DNA from: Prosthecochloris sp. | GTDB taxonomy: Bacteria; Bacteroidota; Chlorobiia; Chlorobiales; Chlorobiaceae | Reading direction: 5' to 3' | DNA: 64,000 nt | Assembly: GCA_004028745.1 (NCBI GenBank) | Contig: RAZP01000035.1 | Span: 1 to 64,000, forward strand | Shown here: positions 62,608 through 64,000 of the stretch, in pieces | Numbering within the stretch: position 1 is the first letter of the stretch | How the letters are laid out: each line of letters opens with the position of its first letter | Notes under the pieces: generated by a model | What the model was told of the DNA's origin: nothing | The model's database searches: none | Seen by the model: the letters and a program-made list of their open reading frames with translations, nothing else | Translations under genes and position numbers: made by a program

Positions 62608-63309
62608 ATGACAGAAAAAGCAAAATATAGTGGAAAGGTTTTGGTCGCCGGAGCTACCGGTAGAACCGGAAGGTGGGTGGTTTCACGCCTGCAGCATTAT
62701 GGTATTCCGGTTAAAGTACTCTCACGTTCTGCAGAAAAAGCCAAAGCACTTGGCGATGTCGAGGTTGTAGAAGGCAGAATCCAAAACGAAGAGGACGTTG
62801 CAAAAGCGGTGACTGGCTGCAGTGCGGTAATATCAGCACTGGGATCAAGTGAGGTGTTCGGGGATGCTTCTCCAGGTGAGGTTGACAGGGATGGTGTAAT
62901 GAGGCTGGTTGATCAGGCCGCAAAGGCAGGAGTTGAGCATTTCGGTCTTGTCAGCTCGATGGCTGTAACCAAATGGTATCATCCTCTGAACCTGTTTGCT
63001 GGCATTCTCAGCAAGAAGTTCGAAGCTGAGGAACACCTGAGGGATGTGTTCGGTAAAGAGGGCCGTTCCTATACGATTGTACGTCCCGGTGGACTGAGAG
63101 ACGGTGGACCGCTGCTTCATGACCTTCATGTTGATCAGGGTGACAGATTGTGGAGCGGCTGGATAAACCGTGGTGATGTTGCTGAACTTTTGGTTGTTTC
63201 GCTCTGGACCGATAAGGCAAAAAACAAAACCTTTGAGGTTGTCAACGAAGGTGAAAAAGAACATCGCCAGGACAGCCTGGAGCAATATTACGACAAACTT
63301 GCGAGTTAA
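62608..63309 (+). CDS. NAD(P)-binding atypical SDR (NmrA/Tic62-like)
   Basis: A 233-residue protein with KVLVAGATGRTGRWVVSRL (TGxxGxxG nucleotide loop), VSSMAVTKWYH and the conserved TIVRPGGLRDGG. This group includes plant Tic62 and cyanobacterial proteins linked to photosynthesis and chlorophyll. The usual YxxxK pair is not evident, so it may bind NADP without classical catalysis. Role unknown. Confidence 0.8.
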   Translation: MTEKAKYSGKVLVAGATGRTGRWVVSRLQHYGIPVKVLSRSAEKAKALGDVEVVEGRIQNEEDVAKAVTGCSAVISALGSSEVFGDASPGEVDRDGVMRLVDQAAKAGVEHFGLVSSMAVTKWYHPLNLFAGILSKKFEAEEHLRDVFGKEGRSYTIVRPGGLRDGGPLLHDLHVDQGDRLWSGWINRGDVAELLVVSLWTDKAKNKTFEVVNEGEKEHRQDSLEQYYDKLAS

Positions 63310-63314
63310 CGTCT

Positions 63315-63386
63315 TAAGCGCGGACAGCAGATATACTATGCGGAAAAGGTTTGGTTTATGAGATTGCCATGCGCTGTCCGCGCTTA
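63315..63386. promoter_or_regulatory. Long-range inverted repeat after the SDR gene
   Basis: TAAGCGCGGACAGC (63315-63328) pairs perfectly with GCTGTCCGCGCTTA (63373-63386) across a 44-base spacer. It starts six bases after the stop codon. Could be an RNA stem, transcript stabiliser or small mobile repeat. Confidence 0.5.
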
Positions 63387-63474
63387 TTATAAAGTGCCTC
63401 TAATCTCCTCCTCTTCCCGATTTTCCGTTGGGAGGTATTAATATGGTGCTGAGACAGTGCTCTATTCATGTGTT

Positions 63475-63501
63475 GCCTTCCCTGGCAGGGAAGGCTTTTT
63501 T
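63475..63501 (+). terminator. Intrinsic terminator facing right
   Basis: GCCTTCCCTG and CAGGGAAGGC with T6 directly after. The T-run is on the plus strand, so it ends transcripts from the SDR gene, or an RNA started at 63.3-63.4 kb, rather than the convergent chlorosome gene. Confidence 0.8.
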
Positions 63502-63530
63502 AGGTGAAAACATGTTTTTTTTCTGTGGGG

Positions 63531-63926
63531 TTACAGTTTTTTCCCGGGAAGAATTGATGTTACAATGCTGCCGACGGTATTTGCACCTGATTGTATGATC
63601 GACAGAACGCTGTTACCCACAAAACCAACAGCTTCCGCAACTTTCCATCCTGCGCCGCCTACTGCGTCAATACCTTTTATGGCGACGTCACCGAATGTTT
63701 TTATGAGGTTATTGAGCGGTTCTGAAAGTGCATTCAATGTCTCGGCCGCTGTTTTGGTTCCCGTCTCAAAGGTTCCGGTAAGGGTCTTGTTCATGTTTTC
63801 AATAGCTGGCATCAATGTCTGAATCCCTTTGTCTACAGCAGTGATTTGTGTAACGGCAAGATCGCCAAAGCTCTGAACCACGCTGGAGATTGCCTGGGCT
63901 ATGTCGACTTTTCCTTCGTTGGCCAT
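63531..63926 (-). CDS. Chlorosome envelope protein, CsmC/CsmD-like
   Basis: A 131-residue protein with no charged core but strong amphipathic character: VDIAQAISSVVQSFGDLAVTQ near the N-terminus, and GWKVAEAVGFVGNSVLSIIQSGANTVGSIVTSIL at the end. The N-terminal pattern (DVA.AI..VV..FG.L) is like CsmB, while the length is close to CsmC. It probably coats the chlorosome envelope. AAAGGAGACAC lies before the ATG, a strong ribosome site. The exact Csm letter is uncertain. Confidence 0.72.
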   Translation of the reverse strand: MANEGKVDIAQAISSVVQSFGDLAVTQITAVDKGIQTLMPAIENMNKTLTGTFETGTKTAAETLNALSEPLNNLIKTFGDVAIKGIDAVGGAGWKVAEAVGFVGNSVLSIIQSGANTVGSIVTSILPGKKL

Positions 63927-63950
63927 AAGTGTGTCTCCTTTATTATGGTG

Positions 63951-63966
63951 AAAAATAGAGGTGCCT
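63951..63966. repeat. MITE end at the window edge
   Basis: AAAAATAGAGGTGCC is a degenerate right end of the GGGCACCTCTA family. Its partner was not found between here and the chlorosome gene, so it may be a remnant. Confidence 0.45.
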
Positions 63967-64000
63967 TTGTGTTGTCTCTTGAATGGAAATTACAAACCAA

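Noticed and set aside
1..64000. tRNA or rRNA genes
   Set aside because: No cloverleaf with a GTTCRA-type arm and no rRNA text was recognised by eye; a covariance-model scan would be needed to exclude them.

Overview
The window looks like a chromosome segment of a green sulfur bacterium (Chlorobiaceae, of the Chlorobium/Prosthecochloris type). The case rests on a chlorosome-envelope-type protein at the right edge, an ArsA ATPase with an HSP20-like tail, hemL for C5-pathway tetrapyrrole synthesis, Gram-negative envelope genes (LptA/OstA-like, FadL, RlpA), and a family of small inverted-repeat elements scattered between genes. This assignment is from gene content only; no rRNA or tRNA gene was found.

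Left part (1-33.9 kb) is mainly housekeeping: the end of a Zn/Mn-type ABC importer, a HAD phosphatase, a Ca/Na exchanger, FluC plus DUF190, hemL, recO, an FmdB zinc ribbon, an LptA-like protein, a UDP-GlcNAc 2-epimerase-like enzyme, prfB with its programmed +1 frameshift, the GlgE / TreS-maltokinase alpha-glucan pathway, mazG and mnmE. An accessory patch at 11.3-20.4 kb holds a ferredoxin-nitroreductase, FadL, an SdsA-type alkyl sulfatase, a DUF1566 protein, an exported deaminase-like protein, a methyltransferase and a flavodoxin-fold reductase.

Middle (33.9-39.5 kb) is a plastic, partly AT-rich region directly after the 3' end of mnmE: a NACHT-domain STAND NTPase (candidate anti-phage protein), a truncated IS5-like element, a frameshifted hydrolase pseudogene and a BrnT/BrnA toxin-antitoxin pair. 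A UbiA-family gene and an outer-membrane protein with three internal repeats follow.

The most unusual part is 41.6-56.6 kb. A tandemly duplicated phosphopantetheinyl transferase-glycosyltransferase module has decayed reciprocally, with one copy of each gene still intact. It precedes a tightly overlapping set: FabZ-like dehydratase, Cys-less ketosynthase partner, ACP, ketosynthase, FabG-like ketoreductase and FabL-like enoyl reductase. Next come a type III polyketide synthase, a PAPS sulfotransferase, a LolD/MacB-type ATPase and permease, a LolA-like periplasmic protein and a beta-barrel protein. I read this as a dedicated fatty-acyl line feeding a type III PKS, whose product is tailored (glycosylation, sulfation) and delivered to the outer membrane. 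The product is unknown.

Right part (56.6-64 kb) holds rlpA, arsA, two small conserved-looking genes, a TAATCG-type hexamer array, a double-array pentapeptide repeat protein, a DMT permease, an NAD(P)-binding protein and the chlorosome protein. Small elements with GGGCACCTCTA ends occur throughout; three full copies have exact 4-bp target duplications, and their ends match the left end of the truncated IS.
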